A stretch of DNA of 64,000 nt, from positions 248,001 to 312,000 of the forward strand of contig NZ_QYTV02000003.1 of assembly GCF_003605385.1 (NCBI RefSeq). Reading direction: 5' to 3'. The notes under the pieces were generated by a model that made no database searches, was not told the origin of the DNA, and saw nothing but the letters and a program-made list of their open reading frames with translations. Of this stretch, positions 54,585-63,136 are shown one piece after another. Source of the DNA: Siminovitchia acidinfaciens. Lineage in GTDB: Bacteria > Bacillota > Bacilli > Bacillales > Bacillaceae_C. A program made the position numbers and the translations under genes. Numbering within the stretch: the first letter of the stretch is position 1; each line of letters begins with the position of its first letter.

Positions 54585-55037
54585 ATGGAAGAAAAGTATG
54601 TAGTTGGTTCGTATGATACTGAGCAAGAAGCCGTAAGTGCAATCGAGCAGTTGAAGAATCAGGGCTATAATCAGGATGATATTTCTGTTATAAGCAAAAA
54701 CAGGCAGGAAGTGGACCATATTACACATGAAACTGATACGAAAGCTCCTGAGGGTGCGGCAGCTGGTGCGGCTACAGGAGGAGTTCTTGGCGGATTGGGA
54801 GGCGTACTTGCCGGGCTTGGTACATTGGCGATCCCGGGAATAGGGCCTGTGATTGCTGCTGGACCGATAGTAGCTGGGTTATCAGGGGCTGCAGCAGGCG
54901 CTGGGGTTGGTGGCCTCGCGGGTGCTTTAATTGGTATGGGGATTCCTGAAGATGATGCCCACCGTTATCATGATGAAGTGAATGAGGGAAAAATACTTGT
55001 CCTAGTTGACAAAGCCAAAAGAGAAACGTTACCTTAA
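54585..55037 (+). CDS. General stress protein with YflT-type N-terminal domain
   Basis: A 150-residue protein. An N-terminal YflT-like domain (about residues 1-50; VVGSYDTEQEAVSAIEQLKN) is followed by a Gly/Ala-rich stretch (about residues 57-125) able to form membrane or glycine-zipper helices, then a short hydrophilic tail. Proteins of this kind are heat- and salt-induced; molecular role unknown. The sigma-B promoter upstream supports the assignment. GGAGGG precedes the ATG. Confidence 0.85.
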   Translation: MEEKYVVGSYDTEQEAVSAIEQLKNQGYNQDDISVISKNRQEVDHITHETDTKAPEGAAAGAATGGVLGGLGGVLAGLGTLAIPGIGPVIAAGPIVAGLSGAAAGAGVGGLAGALIGMGIPEDDAHRYHDEVNEGKILVLVDKAKRETLP

Positions 55038-55054
55038 AATATATGCATGAATGG

Positions 55055-55085
55055 ATCTTCCGTCGGACCGGCGGAAGATTTTTTG
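55055..55085 (+). terminator. Intrinsic terminator of the general stress gene
   Basis: ATCTTCCG/CGGAAGAT stem with inner pairs, then six T residues. Confidence 0.85.
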
Positions 55086-55179
55086 CGGTTAGGAAATATT
55101 AAAAAATGATCGGTTGAAGATGGGGAAGTTGTTATGGAAAAAATCCTGGAAATATGCCGAGTTGTGCGTAGTTTTATTA

Positions 55180-55337
55180 AGATTCACACGATGTAAATGA
55201 AGTCAGCTGCTTCCCTGTGGTGGCAGAAGTACAGCCTCCGCGAAAATCGACTTGTGCTTGTCGGCGCTGACTAGGTCGTTTCCACTTTTTAGCTCAGTCT
55301 ATACGTCCCTTGACGAGCGCTTCCGCTTTTCTTATTC
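55180..55337. repeat. Mosaic intergenic repeat cluster L
   Basis: TCACACGATGTAAATGAAGT, GTGGTGGCAGAAGTACAGCC, CGACTTGTGCTTGTCGGCGC and a closing GAGCGCTTCCGCTTTTCTTA. Confidence 0.8.
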
Positions 55338-55402
55338 CAGCAAGGAAATGGTATAATGGGCATTAATTTACAATGGATAGATTACGAAAGAAGGTAGCTA
55401 AT

Positions 55403-56272
55403 ATGGCAAAACTAGAAGCAGGAACAATTGTTCAACTTTCCGAAGCACGAGAAGTGCCTTTCGGTTATTTTTTAACAGATGGAGAAGAGGATGTTTTGCT
55501 TCATCATACCGAAGTTCCAGAAGACTTCGATCCGCTACAGGAGCAGACAGTTTTTTTATATCAGGATCACGAAGGAAGGCTTGCGGCGACTTTAACCATT
55601 CCTGATATCAGAAAAGGGAGCTTCGGATGGGCTGAAGTTGTGGAAGTAAAGGAGAATTTGGGTGTTTTTATACATATAGGACTGAAAAAAGATGTTCTCG
55701 TCTCCAAGGACGATTTACCTGAGTTGTCCCGGCTCTGGCCAGCAAAGGGCGACAAACTTTATTGTACGCTGAAAACAGATAAAAAAAATCGGCTGTTTGG
55801 AGAACTTGGGACAGAGGAAGATATTCGTAAATTGGCTAAACCTGCAGAGAGAAAAATTTTTAATAAAAGCATAAAGGGAACAGTTTACCGCCTGCTCCTC
55901 GAGGGATCTAATATTATCAGTGAAGAGGGATACATAGGATTTATCCACCGCTCCGAAAGAGTACGTGAGCCCCGACTGGGTGAAATGGTGGAAGGAAGGG
56001 TCATTGGTGTCAAGGACGATGGATCAGTGAATATCTCATTGTTGCCGAGGGCACATGAGGCCATTGATGAGGATGCCGATCGTATTTACAGCTACCTGGT
56101 GGGCCGCGGCGGAAATATGCCATATTGGGATAAAAGTCACCCAGAAGATATAAAGGACCGGTTTCAAATGAGTAAGGGCTCCTTTAAACGAGCGATGGGC
56201 AAACTCATGAAAGAGGGAAAGGTTATCCAAAAGGATGGCTGGACCCACTTAGTCAATAAGGAAAAGCAATAA
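55403..56272 (+). CDS. cvfB: S1-like RNA-binding protein CvfB (YitL)
   Basis: A 289-residue cytoplasmic protein with three S1-like OB-fold domains (about residues 1-60, 65-135 and 145-220; SFGWAEVVEVKENLGVFIHI, GFIHRSERVREPRLGEMVEG) and a C-terminal winged helix (FQMSKGSFKRAMGKLMKEGK). CvfB in staphylococci affects virulence-gene expression through RNA binding. The ATG at 55403 follows AAGAAGG; a frame from 55373 lacks a site. Confidence 0.9.
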   Translation: MAKLEAGTIVQLSEAREVPFGYFLTDGEEDVLLHHTEVPEDFDPLQEQTVFLYQDHEGRLAATLTIPDIRKGSFGWAEVVEVKENLGVFIHIGLKKDVLVSKDDLPELSRLWPAKGDKLYCTLKTDKKNRLFGELGTEEDIRKLAKPAERKIFNKSIKGTVYRLLLEGSNIISEEGYIGFIHRSERVREPRLGEMVEGRVIGVKDDGSVNISLLPRAHEAIDEDADRIYSYLVGRGGNMPYWDKSHPEDIKDRFQMSKGSFKRAMGKLMKEGKVIQKDGWTHLVNKEKQ

Positions 56273-56284
56273 GCTCCCGAAAGA

Positions 56285-56962
56285 TTATTGTTCTTTAAAC
56301 TCCAATTCATGGTTAAACTTATCACGGATTGATTTTTCATCTCCAAGAACATAGAGGAGGTCCCCTTCATGCATTTGTTCATCATTTAAATGCAGTCGGA
56401 TGACCTCCTCTCCTCTTTTGATAAAAAGCAGTTGTATATCTTCGCCATACCCGAATACTTCATTGCATTGTTTATTTACAAAGGAAGATTCATTAGAAAG
56501 AGGAACGACCGTCAGTAAATCATCATCATTCATGTATAGGACCTCCCGTATTGGACGTTCGTCAAGGGCATATTGCTTCTCCATGGACGTATCAAGCTTC
56601 CCTTGCAAAAACTCTCTAACAGGTTTCATTTTCAGAAAGAATAATAAAATACCGCTCCCTGCAAGAATATATCCCAATTGTTTAAAGCGGATATCATCTG
56701 ATAAATAGCTGCTGAGAATGGAAATGATGACTGCAAGCGAAAAAGCTCCGAATAGTATAAGAAACGCGCTGATTTTTCTACGAATAGGATGTTCTAGAAT
56801 TAATTTTGACTCATCAGTCGTAAATCCTGTATTGGTCAGCATGGATATCACTTGGTATCTCGCAATTTTTCTTTTCAGCCCTGTAAAAGTAAGTAGAGTA
56901 GCGGAAGCTTCTATAACCATTGCAACAAATATAAAGTATCCGAGCATTAAAAGCAGTTCCAT
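56285..56962 (-). CDS. Membrane protein with TrkA-C (RCK-C) domain
   Basis: A 225-residue protein with an N-terminal helix, then two further helices near residues 65-110, and a C-terminal RCK-C-like domain (about residues 145-225; DLLTVVPLSNESSFVNKQCN then LHLNDEQMHEGDLLYVLGDE). RCK-C domains in bacilli can bind c-di-AMP and gate K+ transport. The target of this one is unknown; no pore domain is visible. It is convergent with cvfB and divergent from corA. Confidence 0.75.
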   Translation of the reverse strand: MELLLMLGYFIFVAMVIEASATLLTFTGLKRKIARYQVISMLTNTGFTTDESKLILEHPIRRKISAFLILFGAFSLAVIISILSSYLSDDIRFKQLGYILAGSGILLFFLKMKPVREFLQGKLDTSMEKQYALDERPIREVLYMNDDDLLTVVPLSNESSFVNKQCNEVFGYGEDIQLLFIKRGEEVIRLHLNDEQMHEGDLLYVLGDEKSIRDKFNHELEFKEQ

Positions 56963-57092
56963 TATCTCACCCCATTTCGTTTATAAAAATTCCCGAATAT
57001 TCTAGACGATAAACAAGATTATTTTCAGGAATAATTTTTTTGCCAAGAGGGAATAGATAAATGATTAATAATGGTGGTGAGGGGTAGAGCGG

Positions 57093-58052
57093 ATGAAGGA
57101 AGATGGACGAAAAGTTTATAAAATTCAACATGGTTGGACATGGATCGATTTGGATTTTAACGATGAAGATGAAATTTCGAGGTTACAAAATGAATCAGAT
57201 GAATTTGGGCTTTGGATGAAGAATGCCAAAAATATCGAATCAACGTCCTTGGCAATTTTGGCGCTGGAAAAGGGCGGGGCATCCCTTGTTGGATCATTAA
57301 ATTATTTATGTGACCCGCAAAATGCAGATTCCTATGAACTACTTCATTTTTATATTTCAAACGATGTATTAATCACAATTGATTTGGATATAGACTCGAT
57401 TTTTAATTATCACCGTGAGAAATTGATAAAACAATTCAATAAGTGTGAAAATGCAATTGAGGGGTTTCTTCTGATTATAGGAGAAGTTCTCAACAACTTT
57501 CTTGATGGAATTGATGATTTCGAGGAAAAGCTTTTAAAGCTTGAGAAAAAAATTAGAACGCGAAATCCTGGAAATCTACTGGAAGAAATTTTTGAGTGCC
57601 GCTCGGAAATGCTGTTTTTAAAGCAACTCGCAATACCAGTGGAGGAAATGCTTTTGGCCATGCAGGAGGCTTATCTGGACCGGGTGGAAAAGATGGATAC
57701 ATATCGAAAAGCTGTAATCCGTGTAGAGAGGACAATGAAACTGCTTTATCATTATGATAACCAGATTGAGACACTACTGAATATCAATATGAACGTTTAT
57801 TCATATCGAGGGAATGAAATCATTAAAGCTTTAACGGTATTTACTGTTCTGGTTACACCAATCACTGTTTTGGGAGCATTATGGGGAATGAATTTCAAGT
57901 ACATGCCAGAATTTAATTGGAAATATGGCTATGCTCTTGCCTGGGGAGTCATTTTGCTAAGCACAGGATTGATCTATTGGTGGCTGCATGAAAAAGGGTG
58001 GACAGGGGATGTCATGAAAGGCAGGAAGAAAAAAAGGCTCCGGAAATACTAA
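57093..58052 (+). CDS. corA: CorA-family magnesium transporter
   Basis: A 319-residue protein with a long cytoplasmic domain, a stalk helix and two C-terminal membrane helices. The pore motif GMN is present (ALWGMNFKYMPEFNWKYGYA, about residue 270). It forms a pentameric channel for Mg2+, Co2+ or Ni2+. GAGGGG precedes the ATG. Other divalent ions are possible; the motif is the magnesium form. Confidence 0.9.
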   Translation: MKEDGRKVYKIQHGWTWIDLDFNDEDEISRLQNESDEFGLWMKNAKNIESTSLAILALEKGGASLVGSLNYLCDPQNADSYELLHFYISNDVLITIDLDIDSIFNYHREKLIKQFNKCENAIEGFLLIIGEVLNNFLDGIDDFEEKLLKLEKKIRTRNPGNLLEEIFECRSEMLFLKQLAIPVEEMLLAMQEAYLDRVEKMDTYRKAVIRVERTMKLLYHYDNQIETLLNINMNVYSYRGNEIIKALTVFTVLVTPITVLGALWGMNFKYMPEFNWKYGYALAWGVILLSTGLIYWWLHEKGWTGDVMKGRKKKRLRKY

Positions 58053-58079
58053 TCCGACGTTGAATTACGTCGGTTTTTT
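58053..58079 (+). terminator. Intrinsic terminator of corA
   Basis: CCGACGT/ACGTCGG with a 6-base loop, then seven T residues; it begins right at the stop codon. Confidence 0.9.
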
Positions 58080-58122
58080 TGTTTTAAATACGGTGATTCC
58101 AGATCACTTTTTTACCAAAGCC

Positions 58123-58152
58123 ATATCTCCTACGTCTCTGGTCTTAGAGAAA
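58123..58152 (+). promoter_or_regulatory. Possible LiaR operator upstream of liaI
   Basis: TACGTCTCTGGTCTTAGAGA has TCTCT/AGAGA inverted arms (58135-58139 and 58146-58150). It recalls the LiaR site before B. subtilis liaI from memory. A weak sigma-A promoter (TTGGTG, 16 bases, TAAGAT) follows it. Confidence 0.4.
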
Positions 58153-58230
58153 AACAAGGCTTAGGGTCGTTTGGTGATTGTATTAAATCATTTAAGATAA
58201 AGTCAGCAGGAATTGAAAGGGGAGAAAAAA

Positions 58231-58590
58231 GTGAAAAAATTACTTACTTTCACACTGGCTGCTATATTGGCAATTATCGCCATTGCAAGCCTTGGAAACA
58301 TTGTAGGGTTAGCGATATGCTTGATCATTGTCTACTATTCGCTAAAACAATTTTTAAAAACCGATTCCACATGGCAAAAAATCGCTTGGGGGATTTTGGG
58401 AGTAATTGGGTTGTCGGGACTATTGGGAAATTTGCCGGCACTGGCAGGAATAGCTGCCGTTTATGTCCTGTATGTCGGTTTTAAAAACTGGAAGAAGGAA
58501 AAAGCAGAGGCAGTTGAAACAGAACATGATCCATTCACAAGTTTTGAACGCCAATGGAATGAGCTTGAAAAAGGCCGGACAAAAATTTAA
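58231..58590 (+). CDS. liaI: Lia operon membrane protein LiaI
   Basis: A 119-residue protein with about three hydrophobic helices (LLTFTLAAILAIIAIASLG, LAICLIIVYYSLKQFL, ALAGIAAVYVLYVGF) and a charged C-terminal tail. In B. subtilis LiaI is the membrane anchor of LiaH. The GTG at 58231 follows GGGGAG; a TTG at 58213 precedes the ribosome site. First gene of liaIHFSR. Confidence 0.85.
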   Translation: MKKLLTFTLAAILAIIAIASLGNIVGLAICLIIVYYSLKQFLKTDSTWQKIAWGILGVIGLSGLLGNLPALAGIAAVYVLYVGFKNWKKEKAEAVETEHDPFTSFERQWNELEKGRTKI

Positions 58591-58610
58591 AGACAAAGGG
58601 GACTTTAAAA

Positions 58611-59264
58611 ATGAACACTTTATTCGAAAAGATTAAACAAGCCATAAAAGATGACTTCTATGAAGTCGCTGAAAAACAGAAGCAGTCGAATCCGATCTCT
58701 CTTCTCAATCAATACTTGCGTGAAAGCGAAGCAGAAGTTAAAAAAGCATCAAAGTTGATAGAAAGGCAAAAGCTTTTGAAGGATGAGTTTTATAAGGAGT
58801 GGAAACAGGCGGAAACAATGGCTGACAGGCGAAGACATCAAGGGGAGATTGCTTTGGAAGCGGGGGCAGAAGATCTGTCGGAAATCGCACTGCGTGAGCA
58901 GGCTCAATATGAAGAGCGTGCCGAGCGACTGAAACAAGGCTATGAGAATTCAATGAATCAGCTGGAGGAACTCGAACATAAATATCGGGAAATGAAATTG
59001 AAGCTGAAAGATATGCATATGAAACGATTGGAGCTTATGGGCCAGGAAAACATTGTCATAATGAAAAACAAAATGAACAGGGTCCTGAAAGAATCCGAAT
59101 TTGGCATCCCCGCCGAAAACTTGGAGAACATTGAAAAGTTATTCGATAGGGAGGAAAAGAAAGCAAATGATGAATATGACATCAGCCTATTTGATGCACG
59201 TATACAGCAGCTTGCAAAAGAAATAAATAAACAAGAAACAGGCGAATTAAGAAACAACTCGTGA
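58611..59264 (+). CDS. liaH: Phage-shock protein A homologue LiaH
   Basis: A 217-residue PspA/IM30-type protein, almost all coiled coil (e.g. ENSMNQLEELEHKYREMKLK), which forms large oligomers that protect the membrane when cell-wall antibiotics act. It follows liaI by 20 bases with AAAGGGG before the ATG. Its length and the lack of membrane helices fit the family. Confidence 0.9.
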   Translation: MNTLFEKIKQAIKDDFYEVAEKQKQSNPISLLNQYLRESEAEVKKASKLIERQKLLKDEFYKEWKQAETMADRRRHQGEIALEAGAEDLSEIALREQAQYEERAERLKQGYENSMNQLEELEHKYREMKLKLKDMHMKRLELMGQENIVIMKNKMNRVLKESEFGIPAENLENIEKLFDREEKKANDEYDISLFDARIQQLAKEINKQETGELRNNS

Positions 59265-59305
59265 TAATATAGAAGTGACTAATTTACCTATGAGGAGGGA
59301 CACCA

Positions 59306-60028
59306 ATGAAAAACTTCAGCCGAAACAGCAAAATTGGCTGGGCCATGCTGATCGCAGGTATTGGAATAGCGATGGAGCTTCTGCTGAATTGGAGGCTATT
59401 TGTCCCCCTCCTGATAGGTTGCTCTCTCATCTACTATTGGAAAAGCTATAGGAATAGAGATTCAAAGAAAATTTACTTAATAATCGGAGTATCACTTGTT
59501 TTAATACCTTTCATTTCAACAGTTGTTTTTAAAATTTTTATTATATCCGCAGCTGTTTTCGCACTTATTCAATATTCAAGAACAAAAAATCAACCCAAAA
59601 AAATGATAATAGAAACCATTCCGCCCAACCAGAAGTCAAAAATTAACAAGAAGATCCCCTATATTAAAAATACGCTTACCGGAAATCAGAGGATATTCAA
59701 TGAAATATTTGAATGGGATGATATTAATATACAATGCGGATTTGGAAATACGATCATAGATCTTGGAATGACCATGCTTCCACCAGGAGAAAGTATAGTT
59801 CTTATTCGTGGTTTGGTAGGGAATATTCAGCTCATCGTACCATTCGATGCTTCCGTAACTATTAATCACTCCGCGATTAGTGGTAAATTGAGTATCTTTA
59901 ACCAGGAGCAGGAATTGTTGAATTCCAATGTCATTTATTATACAGACGGAGAAGATGACTCGGCTTCGCGAAAAATAAAAATCATCACAAGTGTTGTTTT
60001 CGGAGATGTTGAGGTGAGACGCACATGA
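59306..60028 (+). CDS. liaF: LiaF, inhibitor of the LiaRS two-component system
   Basis: A 240-residue protein with N-terminal membrane helices (about residues 10-90) and a C-terminal beta-rich domain (IFEWDDINIQCGFGNTIIDL, then PPGESIVLIRGLVGNIQLIV). LiaF keeps LiaS inactive until envelope stress. No liaG gene lies between liaH and liaF. Its stop overlaps the liaS start by 4 bases. Confidence 0.9.
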   Translation: MKNFSRNSKIGWAMLIAGIGIAMELLLNWRLFVPLLIGCSLIYYWKSYRNRDSKKIYLIIGVSLVLIPFISTVVFKIFIISAAVFALIQYSRTKNQPKKMIIETIPPNQKSKINKKIPYIKNTLTGNQRIFNEIFEWDDINIQCGFGNTIIDLGMTMLPPGESIVLIRGLVGNIQLIVPFDASVTINHSAISGKLSIFNQEQELLNSNVIYYTDGEDDSASRKIKIITSVVFGDVEVRRT

Positions 60029-61074
60029 GAATGGCAAAAACATTTTCATTTTATTTTGCGTCCGTCTCCTTCTTCACTTTTCTGTTTGTCCTATTAAGTC
60101 TTCTATTTACCGTCGATGCAGATTGGTATCAATCATTGATGCAAGATGATTTTTTTCTTGTTCCGAATGTTTTTTTCATATTGGCAGTATGTTTATTAGT
60201 GGGTGCGACAGCTGGCTTTATAGTCGGAATTTCCCTTGACAAAAAAATAGAGAACGTTGAGCGGAGTCTATTGGAACTGGAAGGAGGGAATTATGATCGA
60301 ATAAGTATTCCAGCTCAAAAAAATGGAAATTTTCCGTCAATCTGGCAAGGGATCGAAAATATCAGAGCACGGCTCAAGGAACAAACGATATTGTACCAAA
60401 AGTTCTCCAATGAACGGGTGAAATGGAACCGCGAATTAAAAGAGGAGGTTCTTACAAAAGAAAGAAATCGGTTGGCCAGGGAGCTTCATGACTCTGTAAG
60501 CCAACAGCTATTTGCTGCTACAATGCTATTATCCGCTATAAATCAAAGTCCTGATCCAGCGGGTGAATCCACTGCAAAACAACGGATTTTGGTTGAAGAA
60601 ATCATTAACGAAGCTCAATCTGAAATGAGGGCTTTGCTCCTGCATCTCAGGCCAGTTCAGCTGGAAGGCAAAAGCCTTCATATGGGAATGCAGGAAATCC
60701 TGTCTGAATTGACGGCTAAACTTCCGCTGACAGTAACATGGCATTTGCAGGATGTACAGTTGGAAAGAGGCATCGAGGATCACTTATTCCGAATATTGCA
60801 GGAGGCAGTTTCTAACACTTTAAGGCACGCAAAAGCAACTACACTGGAAGTCCATATGATGAAAGTGGATCAATTCATTTTTTTAAAGGTGATTGATGAT
60901 GGAAAAGGATTCAACATGAATGATGATCAAAAGGCAGGTTCATATGGGTTGACGAATATTAGGGAAAGGGCTTCTGAAATTGGGGGAAATGTCAAGATAG
61001 TCACTTTTCCGGGACGGGGGACAAGTATTGAGGTGAAAATCCCCCTGCCGAATAAGGAGGGGGATGAAAAATGA
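60025..61074 (+). CDS. liaS: Sensor histidine kinase LiaS
   Basis: A 349-residue intramembrane-sensing kinase. Two helices lie near the N-terminus with a very short external loop, followed by a HAMP-like segment, the phosphoacceptor LARELHDSVSQQLFAATMLL (HisKA_3), and an ATPase domain with DDGKGFN and GSYGLTNIRERA. It phosphorylates LiaR. The gene overlaps both liaF and liaR by 4 bases. Confidence 0.93.
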   Translation: MRMAKTFSFYFASVSFFTFLFVLLSLLFTVDADWYQSLMQDDFFLVPNVFFILAVCLLVGATAGFIVGISLDKKIENVERSLLELEGGNYDRISIPAQKNGNFPSIWQGIENIRARLKEQTILYQKFSNERVKWNRELKEEVLTKERNRLARELHDSVSQQLFAATMLLSAINQSPDPAGESTAKQRILVEEIINEAQSEMRALLLHLRPVQLEGKSLHMGMQEILSELTAKLPLTVTWHLQDVQLERGIEDHLFRILQEAVSNTLRHAKATTLEVHMMKVDQFIFLKVIDDGKGFNMNDDQKAGSYGLTNIRERASEIGGNVKIVTFPGRGTSIEVKIPLPNKEGDEK

Positions 61075-61706
61075 TCAAGGTCTTGTTAGTTGATGATCAT
61101 GAAATGGTTCGAATTGGTGTCTCGGCCTACTTATCCATTCAACCGGATATTCAGGTGATCGGAGAGGCGGGAGATGGTCAACAAGGCGTTGAGCTCGCCT
61201 TGTCGCTAAAGCCGGACATCATTTTAATGGATTTGGTCATGGAGGGTATGAACGGGATTGAAGCTACAAAGGCGATTATTGAGCAATGGCCTGAAGCAAA
61301 AGTTTTAATCGTAACGAGCTTTTTGGATGATGAAAAGGTTTATCCGGCTCTGGAGGCGGGTGCCACCGGTTATATGTTAAAGACTTCGAGGGCGAGTGAT
61401 ATTGCAGATGCTGTCAGATCTGCATATAAAGGACATAAAGTACTTGAGCCCGAAGTTACGGATAAAATGATGAAAAAATTTCAGCATAAAGCAGAACGCC
61501 CTCTTCATGATGATCTGACGAACAGAGAAATGGAAATACTCACCTTAATGACCGAAGGAAAAGCAAACAAGGAAATTGCGGATGAGTTATTCATCACGTT
61601 AAAAACGGTTAAAACACATGTCAGCAATATTTTGAGCAAGCTTGAAGTTCAGGACCGGACGCAAGCTGTCATTTATGCATTTAAAAATGAAGTCATTAAA
61701 AAGTAA
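61071..61706 (+). CDS. liaR: Response regulator LiaR
   Basis: A 211-residue NarL/FixJ-type regulator. Receiver domain: acidic pocket DDHE, phosphorylated Asp in IILMDLVMEG (about residue 54), and Lys near residue 104. C-terminal LuxR-type helix-turn-helix: LTNREMEILTLMTEGKANKE and TVKTHVSNILSKL. It activates the lia operon on envelope stress. Confidence 0.93.
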   Translation: MIKVLLVDDHEMVRIGVSAYLSIQPDIQVIGEAGDGQQGVELALSLKPDIILMDLVMEGMNGIEATKAIIEQWPEAKVLIVTSFLDDEKVYPALEAGATGYMLKTSRASDIADAVRSAYKGHKVLEPEVTDKMMKKFQHKAERPLHDDLTNREMEILTLMTEGKANKEIADELFITLKTVKTHVSNILSKLEVQDRTQAVIYAFKNEVIKK

Positions 61707-61736
61707 ATTCTTCTTAGTGGAAGGGTTTACTTTTTT
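61703..61736 (+). terminator. Intrinsic terminator of the lia operon
   Basis: GTAAATTCTTC pairs with GAAGGGTTTAC (two G-U) around 6 bases, then six T residues. It overlaps the liaR stop codon. Confidence 0.85.
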
Positions 61737-61848
61737 GTTATGTGTTGTATATCTTTATCCAAGCGATTGAGGTTTTGAAGCTCTTTGGATATGTGAATGG
61801 CTGACTATTATGCTAAAATAGCAACAGAGCAAAAGTGGAGGAATGAAA

Positions 61849-62511
61849 GTGAAAAAAGAATTTGCAGTCATCGGCCTTGGGCGTTTCGGTGGTAGTATTG
61901 TACGTTCGCTAACAGAACAAGGGATGGAAGTCATGGCCATTGATATCAATGAAGACCGTGTGAATGAGTTTGCTTCCATAGCAACACAGGCAGTAATTGC
62001 GGATACGACAGATGAGAATGTATTAAAAAGTTTGGGTATACGCAATTTTGACCATGTAATTGTTGCGATAGGAGACAATATACAATCCAGTATACTCACA
62101 ACAATTATAATGAAAGAGCTTGGAGTTGAACATATCACTGTAAAAGCCCAAAACGACTACCACGAAAAGGTCCTCCGGAAAATTGGGGCCGATCATGTCG
62201 TGCATCCTGAGCGGGATATGGGTAGGCGGATCGCTCATTATATTGTTTCAACAAACGTCCTTGATTACCTTGAACTGTCAGAGGAGTATAGTATCGTGGA
62301 AGTCATGGTAAACGATATCTTAGCGGGACACACTCTTGTAGAGCTTGATATAAGGGCTAAATATGGATTAAACATTGTTGCCATTAAAAGGGGAAAGGAA
62401 ATCATTGTTTCTCCATTGGCCAATGCACCACTCGAGCTTAATGACATTTTAATTATCATTGGGGCAGATACGGACATTAACCGTTTTGAGAAAAAAGTAT
62501 TGGTTGAGTAG
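61849..62511 (+). CDS. ktrC: Potassium uptake regulatory subunit KtrC
   Basis: A 220-residue cytoplasmic RCK protein. The N-terminal nucleotide-binding fold starts VIGLGRFGGSIVRSL and the C-terminal RCK-C domain follows (about residues 135-218). It forms rings that gate KtrD with ATP/ADP, and c-di-AMP inhibits it in B. subtilis. The GTG at 61849 lies 7 bases after GGAGG, giving MKKEFAVIGLGRFGG as in B. subtilis; the ATG at 61843 is too close. Its partner gene ktrD is at 23993. Confidence 0.93.
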   Translation: MKKEFAVIGLGRFGGSIVRSLTEQGMEVMAIDINEDRVNEFASIATQAVIADTTDENVLKSLGIRNFDHVIVAIGDNIQSSILTTIIMKELGVEHITVKAQNDYHEKVLRKIGADHVVHPERDMGRRIAHYIVSTNVLDYLELSEEYSIVEVMVNDILAGHTLVELDIRAKYGLNIVAIKRGKEIIVSPLANAPLELNDILIIIGADTDINRFEKKVLVE

Positions 62512-63090
62512 AAAAGCGGAGGGCGGCTGCTTAGGGGCGACAAGCGCTGGAGGGCAAATCAGTGAAGTCGTTCTTTGACTTCATTGATTTGACCGAAGCG
62601 ACCTCGAGCCCCTGCCGCCCGCAGCTAGACATTAGAAAAGCGAAAGCGCCTGTTTATCGACGTACAGACTGGAGCGACTCCGACGAGATAAAGGAAACAC
62701 GGCGACGAAGGAGCCGAATGTTGACTTATCGTAGGAGGAGGCGCGAAGTCTGCTAGTCGATAGGCGCTGTAGCTAGACAGCAGGAAAGCGAAAGCGCTCG
62801 TTTATCGACGTACAGACTGGACGATTCCTGACGAGATAAAGGAAACACGGCGACTCGGCCGCCTCAAAGCGCCACATCCTGTGGCTTCGGCAGGCTCAGA
62901 ACGCGACATCCTGTCGCTTCGCTTGCACTAGCACTTCCTGTGCGTCGGTGGCACTAGGACGTCCTGTCCGTTGGAGCCGATGTTGACTTATCGTAGGAAG
63001 GAAGAGGAAGCCTGCTAGTCGCTGAGCGCTGTAGCTGGACAGTAGAAAAGCGGAGGACGGCTGCTTAGGAGCGACAAGCGCTTTAGCCAT
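62509..63090. repeat. Mosaic intergenic repeat cluster M
   Basis: About 580 bases. It holds the long palindrome (62552-62594), AGCGAAAGCGCCTGTTTATC edges, TTGACTTATCGTAGGAGGAG, and a full inverted copy of the micro-palindrome array (62871-62885, 62903-62917, 62931-62943, 62957-62969). It lies between convergent ktrC and rnjA. Confidence 0.88.
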
Positions 63091-63095
63091 TAACA

Positions 63096-63135
63096 AAAAA
63101 GGTACTACCTGCAAAAATACAGGTAGTACCTTTTT
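63096..63135. terminator. Bidirectional terminator downstream of rnjA
   Basis: A perfect 16-base stem AAAAAGGTACTACCTG/CAGGTAGTACCTTTTT with an 8-base loop. Confidence 0.9.
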
Positions 63136-63136
63136 G

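Noticed and set aside
16505-63090. The repeated clusters as CRISPR arrays
   Set aside because: Repeats are mosaic, irregularly spaced, in both orientations and spread over more than ten sites; no unique spacers and no cas genes.
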